From: Modicisalibacter tunisiensis
GTDB lineage: Bacteria; Pseudomonadota; Gammaproteobacteria; Pseudomonadales; Halomonadaceae
Direction of reading: 5' to 3'
Assembly (NCBI RefSeq): GCF_020148005.1
Contig: NZ_JAGXFD010000001.1
Coordinates: forward strand, 2,438,589 to 2,502,588
DNA length: 64,000 bases
The first letter of the stretch is position 1. Every line of letters starts with the position of its first letter. Under the pieces are notes generated by a model that worked only from the letters and a program-made list of their open reading frames with translations, did no database searches and was not told where the DNA came from. Of this stretch, positions 27,167 through 36,700 are shown piece after piece. Made by a program: the position numbers and the translations under genes.

Positions 27167-29968
27167 TCACTGGCTGCGTGGCGGACCGAATCGCAGCGTG
27201 CGTTCGGGGCGGGCAAGCAGATAGCCCTGGGCCCGCTGGCAGCGCAGACGGTTGAGGAAGTCGAGCTGGGCGGGCGTCTCGATCCCCTCCGCGCAGACGC
27301 GACGACCGAAGCCGTGGCACAGCGTCAGCAGCGATTCGACGATGGCGCGGTCCTCGCTGGCCCCGGGCAGGCCGGCGATGAAGGACTTGTCGATCTTGAC
27401 CGTGTCGAAGGGAAACTGCTTGAGGTGCGAGAGCGAGGAGAAGCCGGTGCCGAAGTCGTCCAGCGCGATGGCGATCGACTGGCGGTGCAGGCGCTCGAGC
27501 TGCCTGCCGACCCGCCGGGGCGACTGGATGAGCGCCGTTTCGGTGACCTCGACTTCCAGCGCCCCGTGGGGCAGGTCTCGCGCCGCCAGGGCCTGCACGA
27601 TGAACTCGGGCAGGTCCCGGTCGTCCATCAGCTGAACGGCGCTGATGTTGACGCTGATGAAGAAGCCGGCGGGCAGGCGGTGGCGATCCGCGACGAGGCT
27701 GTCCAGGGCGCGTTCGATGATCCAGCGGCCCACCTCCAGCATCATGCCGCTTTCCTCGAGTACCGGGATGAACACGTCCGGCGTGATGCTGCCCAGCTCC
27801 TCGTCATGCCAGCGTAAGAGGGCCTCGGCGCCGCAGGGCGACGACAGGTCGTCCAGCGCCCACTGCGGCTGGAAGTTGAGAAAGAAATCCCCGCGCGTGA
27901 AGGCGCCGGCCAGCCGTCGTTCGAGGGTCTCGTGACGGCTGACTTCATCGAGCATGCCCGCCAGGTACTGGCGAAAGCGGTTGCGGCCGCCCTGCTTGGC
28001 GCGCATCAGGGCGGCGTTGGCGCGTCGCAGCAGTTCCTCCGGCGCCAGGTCGCCCTGAGCGTCGATCGCCAGGCCGGTGCTCACCGTCAGCTGCAGACCC
28101 TCGATGGCCTGGAAGGCGTGATTCTCGACAGTCTTGCGCCAGCGTTCGGTCAGCGCCACCGCGTCGTGGCTGTCCGCCACCCGGGTGGCCAGCGCGAACT
28201 CGTCGCCGCCCACGCGGGCCAGCAGGGTGCCGGGATGCGCGCCGGCCAGCCGCTCCAGCACCTGGGCCAGTTCCTGCAGGGTGGCGTCGCCCCGCTGGGT
28301 GCCGTGGGCCTCGTTGAGCCGCTTGAAGCGGTCGGTGCCGTAGACGGCGACCAGGCGCAGCGGACGCCGGGCATCGGCCTCGTCGCCAGTGTGGGCCAGG
28401 GCCTGCAGGAAACCGTAGCGGTTGAGCTGGCGGGTCAGGATGTCGTGCCGGCTGATCCAGTCGATCTCGCGCTGGGCCTGGAGGCTGTCGCGCAGATCGC
28501 GGGCGACGATGATGTAGTTGCTGCGCCCGGTGGCGGGGTGCGTGATGCGCTGGATGACCGCCTGCACGGGAATCTCGCCGCCATCCCGGCAGCGCAGGTT
28601 GAGCTCGAGGCGCAGCGAGCGGGTGGCGGTGTCCAGCGAATACAGCCGGTTGTGCAGGGCGTCGATCGCCAGTGCCGCGTTCAGCGCCTCGCCGGGCATG
28701 GTGAGCAGCTCGGCTTCGCCGTAGCCGAGCTGGTTCAGGGCGCCCTGGTTGCAGTAGCTGAAGCGCCGGCTTGCCTCGTCGACGATGAGGATCACGTCCA
28801 GGGTCGCGTCCAGGGTGGCGCGGAACTCCTCGAGCGCGGCCTGCAGCCGGTCGCGCTGGCGGGCATCATGGAAGGCGCGCACCATGCGTCCGCCGAGCTG
28901 CTTGAGCGGCGCCAGGGCGTTCAGGATGGACGGATCGGGCGCATGGCCCAGATTGGCGACGACCAGCGTGCCGATGACGCGCTCGTTGCGCAGGAAGGGC
29001 ACCAGCAGGGCGTTGTGCAGCGGCGGGTGGGTGGCCGGCAGGCGCGACTGGTCCATGGCCTGGATATCCGGCGGGGCCAGGTACTGGACGCTCGGCCGAC
29101 GGAAGGCGCCGCCGGTCATGACGTCAAGCGTCGCCATCGACAGGTTGCGGCCGCCGTGGAGGAAGAATTCCTGCATGGCGGGCGAGACGTCGCCCAGCGA
29201 GAGGCCGAGGATTTCCAGGGTCTCGGGCTCGGGGGCGTCGGCAGGCTGCATCACGCCGACCAGCCCGTATTCCCCCTGCAGGCAGTGCAGCACGTCGTCG
29301 AGCAGTTCCGCGAGGATCAGGCGCGGTGCGTCGCCGGCGATGTGGCGCCGCTCGATGTGACGCAGCAGATCGCCGAGAAAGGCCGCCGGGTCGACCGGGT
29401 GCGAGGTGCCGGGCGCCGTGCCCCCCGTGAGTCGGGAGGTCTCCTGGCGCCGGGCGATCTCCAGCGAGGTCAGGCGGGCCAGGCTCTCGAGGATGTCGCG
29501 CTGGTGGGGACCCAGGGTGCGCGGGCGGGTGTCGATGATACAGAACGTCCCCAGTACCTGGTGATCGGGGCCGTGAATGGGCGTGCCGGCATAGAAGCGA
29601 ATATGCGGCGCGTCCGTGACCAGCGGGTTGTCGGCGAAGTGCGCGTCCTTGCGGGCGTCCTCGATGACCAGCGTGTCCTGCCGGTTGATGGTGTAGCCGC
29701 AGAACGCATGCTCGATCGGCGTCTCGCGCAGGGTGGTGCCGCAGGCCGACTTGAACCATTGACGGCGCTCATCGACCAGGCTGACCAGCGCGATGGGCAC
29801 GTCGAGCAGTCGACACGCCAGGCGCGTCAGCCGGTCGAAGCGCTCCTCGTCCTCGGTGTCGAGCAGCTGCACCGCCTTCAGCGCCGCCAGGCGCCGCGGA
29901 TCGCGTAGCCGATCCGTTGTGGAGTGCTGGTCGTCGTTGCCGTGCCGGGGGTGCCACAGGGAAATCAA
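27167..29968 (-). CDS. Cyclic-di-GMP turnover protein: GAF-GAF-PAS-GGDEF-EAL
   Basis: A 933-residue soluble sensor and signalling protein. In order: a GAF domain (about 35-175, ending LGTFCIIDTRPRTLGPHQRDILESLARLTSLEIARR), a second GAF-like region (about 195-370), a PAS domain (about 380-500), GGDEF (intact G587-G588-D589-E590-F591) and EAL (EALLRW, the EVTETALI glutamate, ALDDFGTGFSSL, KIDKSFI). Both catalytic domains keep their signature residues, so it could make and break c-di-GMP. The start is TTG at 29968, 7 bp after the flaG stop; no better ATG precedes the first GAF domain. Co-transcription with flaG places it under sigma-28 control and ties it to motility. No membrane segment is seen. 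Confidence 0.9.
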   Translation of the reverse strand: MISLWHPRHGNDDQHSTTDRLRDPRRLAALKAVQLLDTEDEERFDRLTRLACRLLDVPIALVSLVDERRQWFKSACGTTLRETPIEHAFCGYTINRQDTLVIEDARKDAHFADNPLVTDAPHIRFYAGTPIHGPDHQVLGTFCIIDTRPRTLGPHQRDILESLARLTSLEIARRQETSRLTGGTAPGTSHPVDPAAFLGDLLRHIERRHIAGDAPRLILAELLDDVLHCLQGEYGLVGVMQPADAPEPETLEILGLSLGDVSPAMQEFFLHGGRNLSMATLDVMTGGAFRRPSVQYLAPPDIQAMDQSRLPATHPPLHNALLVPFLRNERVIGTLVVANLGHAPDPSILNALAPLKQLGGRMVRAFHDARQRDRLQAALEEFRATLDATLDVILIVDEASRRFSYCNQGALNQLGYGEAELLTMPGEALNAALAIDALHNRLYSLDTATRSLRLELNLRCRDGGEIPVQAVIQRITHPATGRSNYIIVARDLRDSLQAQREIDWISRHDILTRQLNRYGFLQALAHTGDEADARRPLRLVAVYGTDRFKRLNEAHGTQRGDATLQELAQVLERLAGAHPGTLLARVGGDEFALATRVADSHDAVALTERWRKTVENHAFQAIEGLQLTVSTGLAIDAQGDLAPEELLRRANAALMRAKQGGRNRFRQYLAGMLDEVSRHETLERRLAGAFTRGDFFLNFQPQWALDDLSSPCGAEALLRWHDEELGSITPDVFIPVLEESGMMLEVGRWIIERALDSLVADRHRLPAGFFISVNISAVQLMDDRDLPEFIVQALAARDLPHGALEVEVTETALIQSPRRVGRQLERLHRQSIAIALDDFGTGFSSLSHLKQFPFDTVKIDKSFIAGLPGASEDRAIVESLLTLCHGFGRRVCAEGIETPAQLDFLNRLRCQRAQGYLLARPERTLRFGPPRSQ

Positions 29969-29975
29969 GAGAATC

Positions 29976-30350
29976 TCATGCCTCGATGTGGATCAAGCGA
30001 CCCTGCATGTCCGAGAGGCTGGCGGCGACGCGCAGCAGCTCCTCGCTGGGAATCTGACGAATCAGCTCGCCGCTTTCCCGGTCGATGACGCGTGTCACGA
30101 TGCGGCCGTCATGCGAGTGCAGGTCGAACTCGATGCCGTAGTTCTTCATCGCCGCATTGACGCGCTGAAGCGGCTCGGCCAGGTCGCTGCGGGTGGCCGC
30201 GGACGCCTGGTTTGCCTCGTCCGGCGAGTCGCCGGGCGGTGGCGTCAGGTTGGCCAGCAGGCGTTCGAGCCGCTGCTGGGGTGTCGCATCGGTCACGGGT
30301 GACATCTTGCCGGGCTGGGTGGCGGCCACGTCGGTCAGCGGTGTGCTCAT
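29976..30350 (-). CDS. flaG: FlaG family protein
   Basis: A 124-residue protein with the FlaG domain at its C-terminus: LQRVNAAMKNYGIEFDLHSHDGRIVTRVIDRESGELIRQIPSEELLRVAASLSDMQGRLIHIEA. The N-terminal half is disordered. FlaG proteins affect filament length in several bacteria and usually neighbour fliD or fliC; here it sits with a c-di-GMP protein and flgO instead. A sigma-28 promoter lies about 80 bp upstream. Confidence 0.92.
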   Translation of the reverse strand: MSTPLTDVAATQPGKMSPVTDATPQQRLERLLANLTPPPGDSPDEANQASAATRSDLAEPLQRVNAAMKNYGIEFDLHSHDGRIVTRVIDRESGELIRQIPSEELLRVAASLSDMQGRLIHIEA

Positions 30351-30429
30351 GCTCGAACTCCCCGCAAGCGCCGCGGCGACGCAGCGCTTGCGTCATTGTT
30401 GTCGATATCGGGATAAGCCTGTCTTAAGC

Positions 30430-30456
30430 ATATCGGCGGTTGCCGATGGAACTTGA
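30430..30456 (-). promoter_or_regulatory. Sigma-28 (FliA) promoter for flaG and the GGDEF-EAL gene
   Basis: On the minus strand the site reads TCAA (30456-30453), 15 bases, then GCCGATAT (30437-30430). It lies between the flgO stop (30479) and the flaG start (30350). Confidence 0.82.
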
Positions 30457-30478
30457 GCCGGATCGCTGCACGATTGTT

Positions 30479-31024
30479 CTACCACTGGGCCGGCAGCATG
30501 GCGCGAGTATTGCGATCCAGCGGGATGGCGGTGCTGGCGGCCCCCAGCACGCGGTTGTCGCTCGTGCGCACCAGCCGCACGTTGACGTAGGCGGTGGTTC
30601 GGCCGCGCCCGTAGGTGCCGACCAGGATCGCCTGGGCATTGTGCGAGGCACTGAGCCGGCGGATGTCGCGGGAGAGCATCAGCTCGCCGGTGCGCTCCTC
30701 GATGAACAGGCTCTGGCGCATCCTGACCTCGAGGATGTCGATGCCGGCCCGGGTCAGCGACGAGGCGAACAGCTCGGCCAGGGTGCGGCCGAAGGTCGAG
30801 GATTCGTGCAGGTCGTCGACATTGACGAAGGTGGCCACCACCACTGGCTGGTCCGGGGCGAGCCCGCGGGTGTTGGCCAGCAGGTCGGCGGTGCTGTCCT
30901 GGACCCGGGCGATCACGTCGACGGTGTCCTCGGCGTTGGCGATCCGGCTGCCGCCGGAGCTGACGCAGCCGGCCAGCGAGACGAGCAGGGCCAGCAGGGC
31001 GGGCAGTAGCAGGGCGCGGTGCAT
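30479..31024 (-). CDS. flgO: FlgO-family flagellar outer-membrane lipoprotein
   Basis: A 181-residue lipoprotein. The signal peptide MHRALLLPALLALLVSLAGC carries a lipobox with Cys20; I chose this ATG because a longer frame adds a non-signal-like extension. The FlgO domain is clear: DQPVVVATFVNVDDLHESSTFGRTLAELFASSLTRAGIDILEVRMRQSLF followed by GELMLSRDIRRLSASHNAQAILVGTYGRGRTTAYVNVRLVRTSDNRVLGAA. In Vibrio, FlgO with FlgP and FlgT forms the H ring that stabilises the outer-membrane part of the motor. It is 13 bp downstream of another lipoprotein gene and shares its sigma-28 promoter. Confidence 0.9.
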   Translation of the reverse strand: MHRALLLPALLALLVSLAGCVSSGGSRIANAEDTVDVIARVQDSTADLLANTRGLAPDQPVVVATFVNVDDLHESSTFGRTLAELFASSLTRAGIDILEVRMRQSLFIEERTGELMLSRDIRRLSASHNAQAILVGTYGRGRTTAYVNVRLVRTSDNRVLGAASTAIPLDRNTRAMLPAQW

Positions 31025-31037
31025 GGTCAGGCTCCTC

Positions 31038-31697
31038 TTACCAGGTGCTGGAGACGGGCAGCGGCCGCGAGCCGGCGTACTGGCCCGCGTCATCGCCGTT
31101 GATGTAGTACAGGTTGGACGAGGAATAGAGCACGCGATCGTCCTCGGTCACCCGGGTGGTGATGATCACCTCGTGATTGCTGACCGACTCCCAGCTGCCG
31201 CTGAACAGGTCCGCCAGACCCGCCGCGGGGATCAGCGCCAGGGCGGGTTCCCCCCATTGGTTGATCGGCAGGGTCGCCACCGCGATGCCGGCGGAGAGGG
31301 CGGTCCAGGTGCCGCGCGGCGCGCGGGCATCGCGCCGCGCGCGGTGTTCGACCGTCTGCACGTCATAGGTGACGCGGGCGGTGTTGCCGGGTGCGGTGCG
31401 CACCAGCGCTCCCTGCGAGACCAGTCGGCTGGTCAACAGTTCCTGATAACTCTGCGCGAAGGTCGAATTCTCGCCGTTCGGGTCGATATACAGCGCCTTG
31501 CCGCGCAGCGCCCGACTGCGCAGCATGCCCTGCGCCTCGTTGGCGGCCAGCACGTCCCAATGGTGAGCGGCCTGCATCTTGCGCTGGGTGTTGTAGGGGT
31601 AGGTGGCCGCCATCGGCACCTGGGTGGTGTTGACCGCGAAGCAGCCGCTCAGCAGCAGCGCGCTGCCGAGGCCGGCAAGAATCCATCTGCGTGACAT
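31038..31697 (-). CDS. Lipoprotein of unknown function, co-transcribed with flgO
   Basis: A 219-residue protein starting MSRRWILAGLGSALLLSGC, a lipoprotein signal with lipidated Cys19. I do not recognise the mature part with confidence. It has a region TQRKMQAAHHWDVLAANEAQGM that looks like a peptidoglycan- or ring-associated segment, a short hydrophobic stretch (TALSAGIAVATLPINQW), and a C-terminal beta-rich part ending YSSSNLYYINGDDAGQYAGSRPLP. Its position 13 bp ahead of flgO and directly behind a sigma-28 promoter argues for a motor or filament accessory role, perhaps an H-ring component of a kind different from Vibrio FlgP or FlgT. This is inference from context only. Confidence 0.8.
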   Translation of the reverse strand: MSRRWILAGLGSALLLSGCFAVNTTQVPMAATYPYNTQRKMQAAHHWDVLAANEAQGMLRSRALRGKALYIDPNGENSTFAQSYQELLTSRLVSQGALVRTAPGNTARVTYDVQTVEHRARRDARAPRGTWTALSAGIAVATLPINQWGEPALALIPAAGLADLFSGSWESVSNHEVIITTRVTEDDRVLYSSSNLYYINGDDAGQYAGSRPLPVSSTW

Positions 31698-31761
31698 GGG
31701 CAAGCCTTGTGGTGAAGGGCGAGAGCGTCGGCTCGCAGGTTTTTCGTTTTCCTCAGTTGGG

Positions 31762-31788
31762 TTATCGGCAGATAGTGGAAAAACTTTA
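31762..31788 (-). promoter_or_regulatory. Sigma-28 (FliA) promoter for the lipoprotein-flgO operon
   Basis: A perfect consensus match on the minus strand: TAAA (31788-31785), 15 bases, GCCGATAA (31769-31762), 65 bp before the ATG. The IS30 element begins only about 33 bp upstream of it. Confidence 0.9.
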
Positions 31789-31821
31789 TTTTGCCCAGCT
31801 GGAGGCCCAGCGAACTCTGAT

Positions 31822-32924
31822 CCTGAATTCAATCAATAAGCGCAGCACCTGCGGTATCCAGGGCTCCTGAGTATTCTCCCAGGAACACCTGTGCCGGTGT
31901 CAGATAGCCGAGCCGTTTTCGTGGACGGTCATTCAGTTTTCTGACCACCCTGCGCAGCTCGGCATCGGTGACCTGACGGAAGTCCGTTCCCTTGGGGAAG
32001 TACTGCCGTATCAGGCCATTCGTGTTCTCATTGGTCCCCCGCTGACCGGAGCAGTAGGCATCACAGAAGTACGTCGCTGCTGTCACTGCCTTGGCCACGG
32101 CTTCGTGGTCGGCGAATTCCGAGCCATTGTCCAGCGTGATGGTCTGGACAGCGCCCCGGCGAGGCTTCAGCAGGCGGATCATGGCGGCTTTCGTCAGCTT
32201 CGCTGAAATTTTCGGCAGCCGCGCCGCCAGCAGATAGCCGCTGCGGCGCTCAACCAGCGTGACTAAGCCCGATTGTTTGTGGCCCTGGATCACGGTGTCG
32301 CCCTCCCAGTGGCCGATGAAGCGCCGGTCATTGACCGCCGTTGGACGGTGTTCGATTCCCACGCGGTTGGGGATCTTGCCGAGCCCTGCGCTCTTGGCCT
32401 GGGCACGGTGCTTGCTGCGACGCTTGGGCTGACGGAGGTATTGCCAGAGATCACCACCACGGGCCTTGTCATCCCAGATCAAGGAGTAGATCCATTGGTG
32501 ACTCACGCCTATGCCGACCAAGGGCGCCATGAAGCCGCTGATCTGCTCCGGGCTCCACTCCTCACGCAGCCGGTCGGCAACGGCGGTGATCATGCTGGGC
32601 AAGCGCTTCGTCCACTTCCAGGCGGTGCGCCGCCGGTGATCACTACGGGCCTGGGCCTGTTCGGGGTCGTAGCCGCTGGCAGTGGCGTTGCGGCGCAGCT
32701 CACGGCTGATTGTGCTGCTGTGGATGCTCAGTTCCCTGCCGATCTGGCGCTGGCTGATGCCCAAGTCATAGCGGGCGTGGATCTGGTATCGTTGGGTCTG
32801 GGTCAGCTGTCGGTATCCCATGCTCTGCTTCACTTTGGTCGGTAAAGCAGGGAGGGTACCGGCGCTGGCCCTCCTCCCTCCACCGTGCGGTCCAAAGTGC
32901 TGCGGTTATTCTATGAATCCAGGG
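31822..32924 (-). mobile_element. IS30-family insertion sequence
   Basis: The element is about 1.10 kb. Its ends were found by matching imperfect terminal inverted repeats: about 31820-31850 and, inverted, about 32895-32925, with 23 of 31 positions identical, including the shared core CGCAGCAC. One transposase gene fills it and its stop codon lies inside the left terminal repeat. A target duplication is not evident. The first 17 bases at the left end (ATCCTGAATTCAATCAA, including one base just outside the element) recur perfectly at 43177-43193. Confidence 0.85.
31829..32833 (-). CDS. IS30-family transposase
   Basis: A 334-residue DDE transposase, apparently intact. The N-terminal helix-turn-helix is of IS30 type (YRQLTQTQRYQIHARYDLGISQRQIGRELSIHSSTISRELRRN). 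The integrase core holds the catalytic residues in FIGHWEGDTV (first Asp), TLDNGSEF (second Asp) and GTNENTNGLIRQYFPKGTDF (Glu), the last being the IS30 family signature. The C-terminus NDRPRKRLGYLTPAQVF is typical. There are no frameshifts, so the element could be active. Confidence 0.95.
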   Translation of the reverse strand: MKQSMGYRQLTQTQRYQIHARYDLGISQRQIGRELSIHSSTISRELRRNATASGYDPEQAQARSDHRRRTAWKWTKRLPSMITAVADRLREEWSPEQISGFMAPLVGIGVSHQWIYSLIWDDKARGGDLWQYLRQPKRRSKHRAQAKSAGLGKIPNRVGIEHRPTAVNDRRFIGHWEGDTVIQGHKQSGLVTLVERRSGYLLAARLPKISAKLTKAAMIRLLKPRRGAVQTITLDNGSEFADHEAVAKAVTAATYFCDAYCSGQRGTNENTNGLIRQYFPKGTDFRQVTDAELRRVVRKLNDRPRKRLGYLTPAQVFLGEYSGALDTAGAALID

Positions 32925-32975
32925 ATAAAAATGGAGGTGGCTCACGCCCGTAACCAGTGCAAATCCAGTAGAATA

Positions 32976-33653
32976 TTAGGTTTTCGCAAGATACAGGAGT
33001 TTTTTTATGCTTTCTTTTTTTTCAAGAAAAAAGCAATTTTCTATGATTTTGTACAGAAGTGAGTTTTCTTTAAGGCGTCTTGCTACGTTATGCTCCTCTT
33101 GCTCTAAAATAAAAATGTGAATGTTTTCTTGTGTTTTTATTTTATCCCAGTGCTTTTCTTCATCAGAGTGGTCGCCAAAGAAAAGGTAGTACAAGGTGTT
33201 TTCAGAGAAATATGAATTTATTTCTCTGTATTTAATGTATTCGATTTTTCTGGTGTAGTTTTTCCACCTGTTTTCTGCAACTAGAGATTCGTCAATGCTA
33301 AATTGGGGAGAAAAGCATATGCATGATTTTGCTTTTACTATAGATGAAAATATTATAGCAATAAACCCACCCATGCTGTTGCCTAAGAGAAAAACTTCTT
33401 TTTCATAAATATAGGGCCTAAGTAAGCTCGCAATAAAGTCCAAATCTATGCTGTTCCCCCAAGTTCTTTTTTTGTCAATGATGAATATTGATATCTCAGA
33501 TTCAGTAGCATTCTTAAATTCTTCTTTTTGTATTTCTATGCCTCCAAGGGAGAATCCTACCCCTGAAAAGCATATGCAGGCTTTTTTTTTCATCCCCTTT
33601 GGGTTTTTCGATATAGATACCTTAACCAAGTCATCCTCAAAAATATTATGCAT
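32976..33653 (-). CDS. Alpha/beta-hydrolase-like protein, AT-rich
   Basis: A 225-residue protein with an alpha/beta-hydrolase pattern. The nucleophile elbow is GNSMGG (Ser93), candidate acids are Asp161 or Asp164 in FFGDHSDEE, and a candidate histidine is His188 in EQEEHNV. A first strand and turn (ACICFSGVGFSLGG) could form the oxyanion hole. The gene is very AT-rich (poly-A/T runs, AAA/ATA/TTT codons), unlike the flagellar genes. It lies between IS30 and the large glycosyltransferase gene, same strand, separated from the latter by a hairpin. A role as esterase or deacylase on the flagellin glycan is only a guess from position. The RBS (AGGA) before ATG 33653 is acceptable. Confidence 0.7.
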   Translation of the reverse strand: MHNIFEDDLVKVSISKNPKGMKKKACICFSGVGFSLGGIEIQKEEFKNATESEISIFIIDKKRTWGNSIDLDFIASLLRPYIYEKEVFLLGNSMGGFIAIIFSSIVKAKSCICFSPQFSIDESLVAENRWKNYTRKIEYIKYREINSYFSENTLYYLFFGDHSDEEKHWDKIKTQENIHIFILEQEEHNVARRLKENSLLYKIIENCFFLEKKESIKKLLYLAKT

Positions 33654-33716
33654 CGAATTAATTCCTGTTTTTAAGTGTTATAAGCGATTGAGAGGCGTTT
33701 TTTAAAGTGGTCGTAA

Positions 33717-33745
33717 GTATTGGCTAGGGGTTCTCTAGCCAATAC
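33717..33745 (-). terminator. Hairpin after the large glycosyltransferase gene
   Basis: An 11-bp perfect stem (GTATTGGCTAG at 33717-33727 with 33735-33745) has a 7-base loop and starts 10 bp after the stop at 33756. The downstream tract on the minus strand is only TTAC, with a six-base run of A/T further on, so termination strength is uncertain. Confidence 0.55.
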
Positions 33746-33755
33746 GGATGATAGA

Positions 33756-36700
33756 TTATTGCGAGATGTTTTTGATTTTCTTGAAAAAGTCTGTAAGATT
33801 TTTATCTACAATTTCAATTTCTTCTTGTGTTAGTTTCTCTTTCCCATTCCCTATTGATGTACTAAAAACTGGCCTTGTGACATTTGCATGATGCTCTCTC
33901 ATAGAGACATCCCCCAGCATGTCAGGCTTTATTATCTCTTTTTGTGGCCTCTTAGGGATGCCGAATACTTTTCCAATAAAATCTATAAGTTCCTCAGGAC
34001 GACTGACTAAATTTTCATAGGAAATGGTGATTTTATTGTGCCTCCCGGTTTTAACGCAAAGTTCATGCCATGCATTATAAGACGCGATCCATCTTTGGAT
34101 TGCTTGCTCGGCACTTCCATAAATTCCTGATTTCAAATAAGAGCTGGTTACGTCAAATGGGTCTCTTTCCATGAAAATAAATTTTGCATTTGGGAAGACG
34201 TCTTGAATTGTTTTTAAGTACAAAGTGTTTAGTGGGGTTTTGTCGCCGGACCATTTGGATGTTATTCCATTCTTTTTCCCTAACCATCTGTAGAGAGAAG
34301 CTGTAAAATAGCTTATGTTTTGTAAAGGCGGAGGCCATTTTTCGGCTTCGCTTGAAAACTCAAAAAGGTTTTTTACTCCAAAGCTTTCAAAGTCTTCGCT
34401 TTTTTTGAGAAAGTTTAGAAGGTGGCGTGTTTTTTCAGGCCAAGGTGAGCTTTTGTGGGCATCAAGCCACTTTATTTGTGACGGTAAAACATATGTTTCA
34501 GGTGGGATGTAGATATCATAATTTTCTATTAGTAGGCGACGCATAAGCGTGTTTCCAGACCGGCCGCACCCTACAATAAATAAAAAATTGCCACCCCCCT
34601 TTTCGGTGACTACAGGAGGCGTTGCATGTTGGGAACAGGTTTTTCCCCAAGGAGCGCCGTAATAGTCTATGGTGTTTTTAATTTTTTCGTCATTATGGCC
34701 ATGTAGAATATTTTTCTTCCATAACGCAGATGTGTCATTTTCTGGCCATTCAATAAGTTGAAAGTTGTGTTGCGAGCGTTTTGCTTTAGCCCCATTAATT
34801 GATGCCATCCAGTATAGCCAAATATCATCTGCGTCGTTGCAAAGTTCCATGAAAATATTTGAGTCGGTAACGTCTTCATGGAAAACTTGTGGAGGGTATA
34901 GGACGCCTCCACAACCTGTAGGAACGATTAAACCATCAGCAGGCTCTTCAGGTCCGACTTGCCACTTCCAGTCCCGATAGGGAATAGGGTTACCTTTATT
35001 GTCGAGACGAATCTTATGTGCCCTGTGTGCGATGACGGCTTTGTAATCACCGCCCCAACTATCAATCAATCCCTTAAGCCAATCAGGGTCGTAATAAATA
35101 TCGTCGTCTGCAGTGACAATGAAGCTATCGGGATACTCTCGTAGCGTGGGGATAATCTTCTTGTAAGAGCGAATGTCCTCGCAGAATTGGATGCTCAGTC
35201 CATGCTTTTCAAGCTCCCACACTTTTTCAGGGATATCTTTCTCCTCTTCATGAGCAATCCACAATACCAGAACGTCAGGTGCGACACTCTGAAGTAGAAG
35301 GCTGCGCAAAGTGAGGTGAAGGTTGCTGAATCGCTTCTTGTAAGAAGTGAGTGAGACAACCAGCCTACCAGGCAAGTTGTGAGCTTCAGGGCTGTTGTTT
35401 AGTGAAGAGTTTTCAATGTAACTTATAATTTCGTGAATATTTTTTAAAGACCTGATGTCAGTCAGTTGTTTCGAAATTGCTTTTTTATGCGGCGTTAGCC
35501 CTTTTGTCTTCAGGTATTTATTTGCTTTTTCTGGGTCTATTTCTTGGAGGAGCGAGTGTGAGATATCCTGAATGTTGTAAATGGTGTCCAGAAGAAAGGA
35601 TAGTTTTTCCTTTTGGTCATCGCTTGTCTTTTTCAGTCGCGTATAGTTAGGTATAAGAATCGCATCTGCACTTTGCAGTTCAGTCGCCTGGCGCTTTTCC
35701 TCCGGAATGCTTTCCGGAAAACAGCTGCGATAATGCTCATCGTTGAAGCGGTAGAAGCGGAAGCCGTGACGGGCCATCCAGTGCTGTAAGCTGCCGAAGC
35801 TGAGCTGGTTTTCGTGCGTTGCCTGGAAAGCGACTTTAGCCTGTACTAGAAGTGCATCCTGTAAGGCTTTGCTGCCATGCTCCAGAATCGTCGCACCATC
35901 ATTGACAGCATCGAGTATGAGCCAGTCAATTGAGGGCAGCCCTTCGATCTGATCCAAGGAGATTGTCTCGATAGCGTGCTCTTCAAGCTGCTGCGGATGT
36001 TGAGCACCTCCGATTTCTGCTTCCTGACTCTCGATCAAGGGCTTCAATGAACCGTCAAGGCTTGAGTCATTGCAACGATAAAGTGAAGAAGGCTGGCCGT
36101 TTCCAAGGGTTACGCCGGGGTAATAATGGACATTGGTGTGACTCTTGAGAGAATTGTCGGCAGCCGTAGATGTTGGGTCAAAGCAGATGAGCTCCAGGTA
36201 GTCATCATCCAGCATCTCACGAACGGCGCTGTTTCCCAGCAGTTGTCCGCCGTTGTCGATTGCAATGATTTTACCTTCAAAATCCCACTCGAACTCATCG
36301 CTGGTATTTGAAGATAACTGAATTTTTACCGGCGTGCTTTCGCCATCAAACCAGGCCTGACCACGTTTGTTGAAGGTAAGAGCAGCGGGGGACTTGCCTT
36401 CGCAATGACGTTGCCAGATGGCTCTTAAAGCTTTATGAAAATGGCGTGCAAAGCGGGGCGCATCACAGACAGGCGAGTTGATGAGCACCTGCCGAAGTGA
36501 AGCGCGAATAACCGCCAGGCTGGGCAGGTCGGAAGCGAGCTCAATAACACGCTGCCGATATTCCTCCCAGTTGTTGACGACCAGTTCGGGCATGCCGGCA
36601 TTGGTCAGATGTGTCGCAGAATGCCGTCCGGCAAATGTCGGGCCGGGTAACGTCACAACTGGTACGCCCATCAGTAAGGCTTCACAGGTGGTCAGGCCGC

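Noticed and set aside
27932..29908. A 658-codon plus-strand frame opposite the GGDEF-EAL gene
   Set aside because: Shadow frame: repetitive Gln/Gly/Val/Asp composition and no recognisable domain, while the minus strand encodes clear catalytic motifs.
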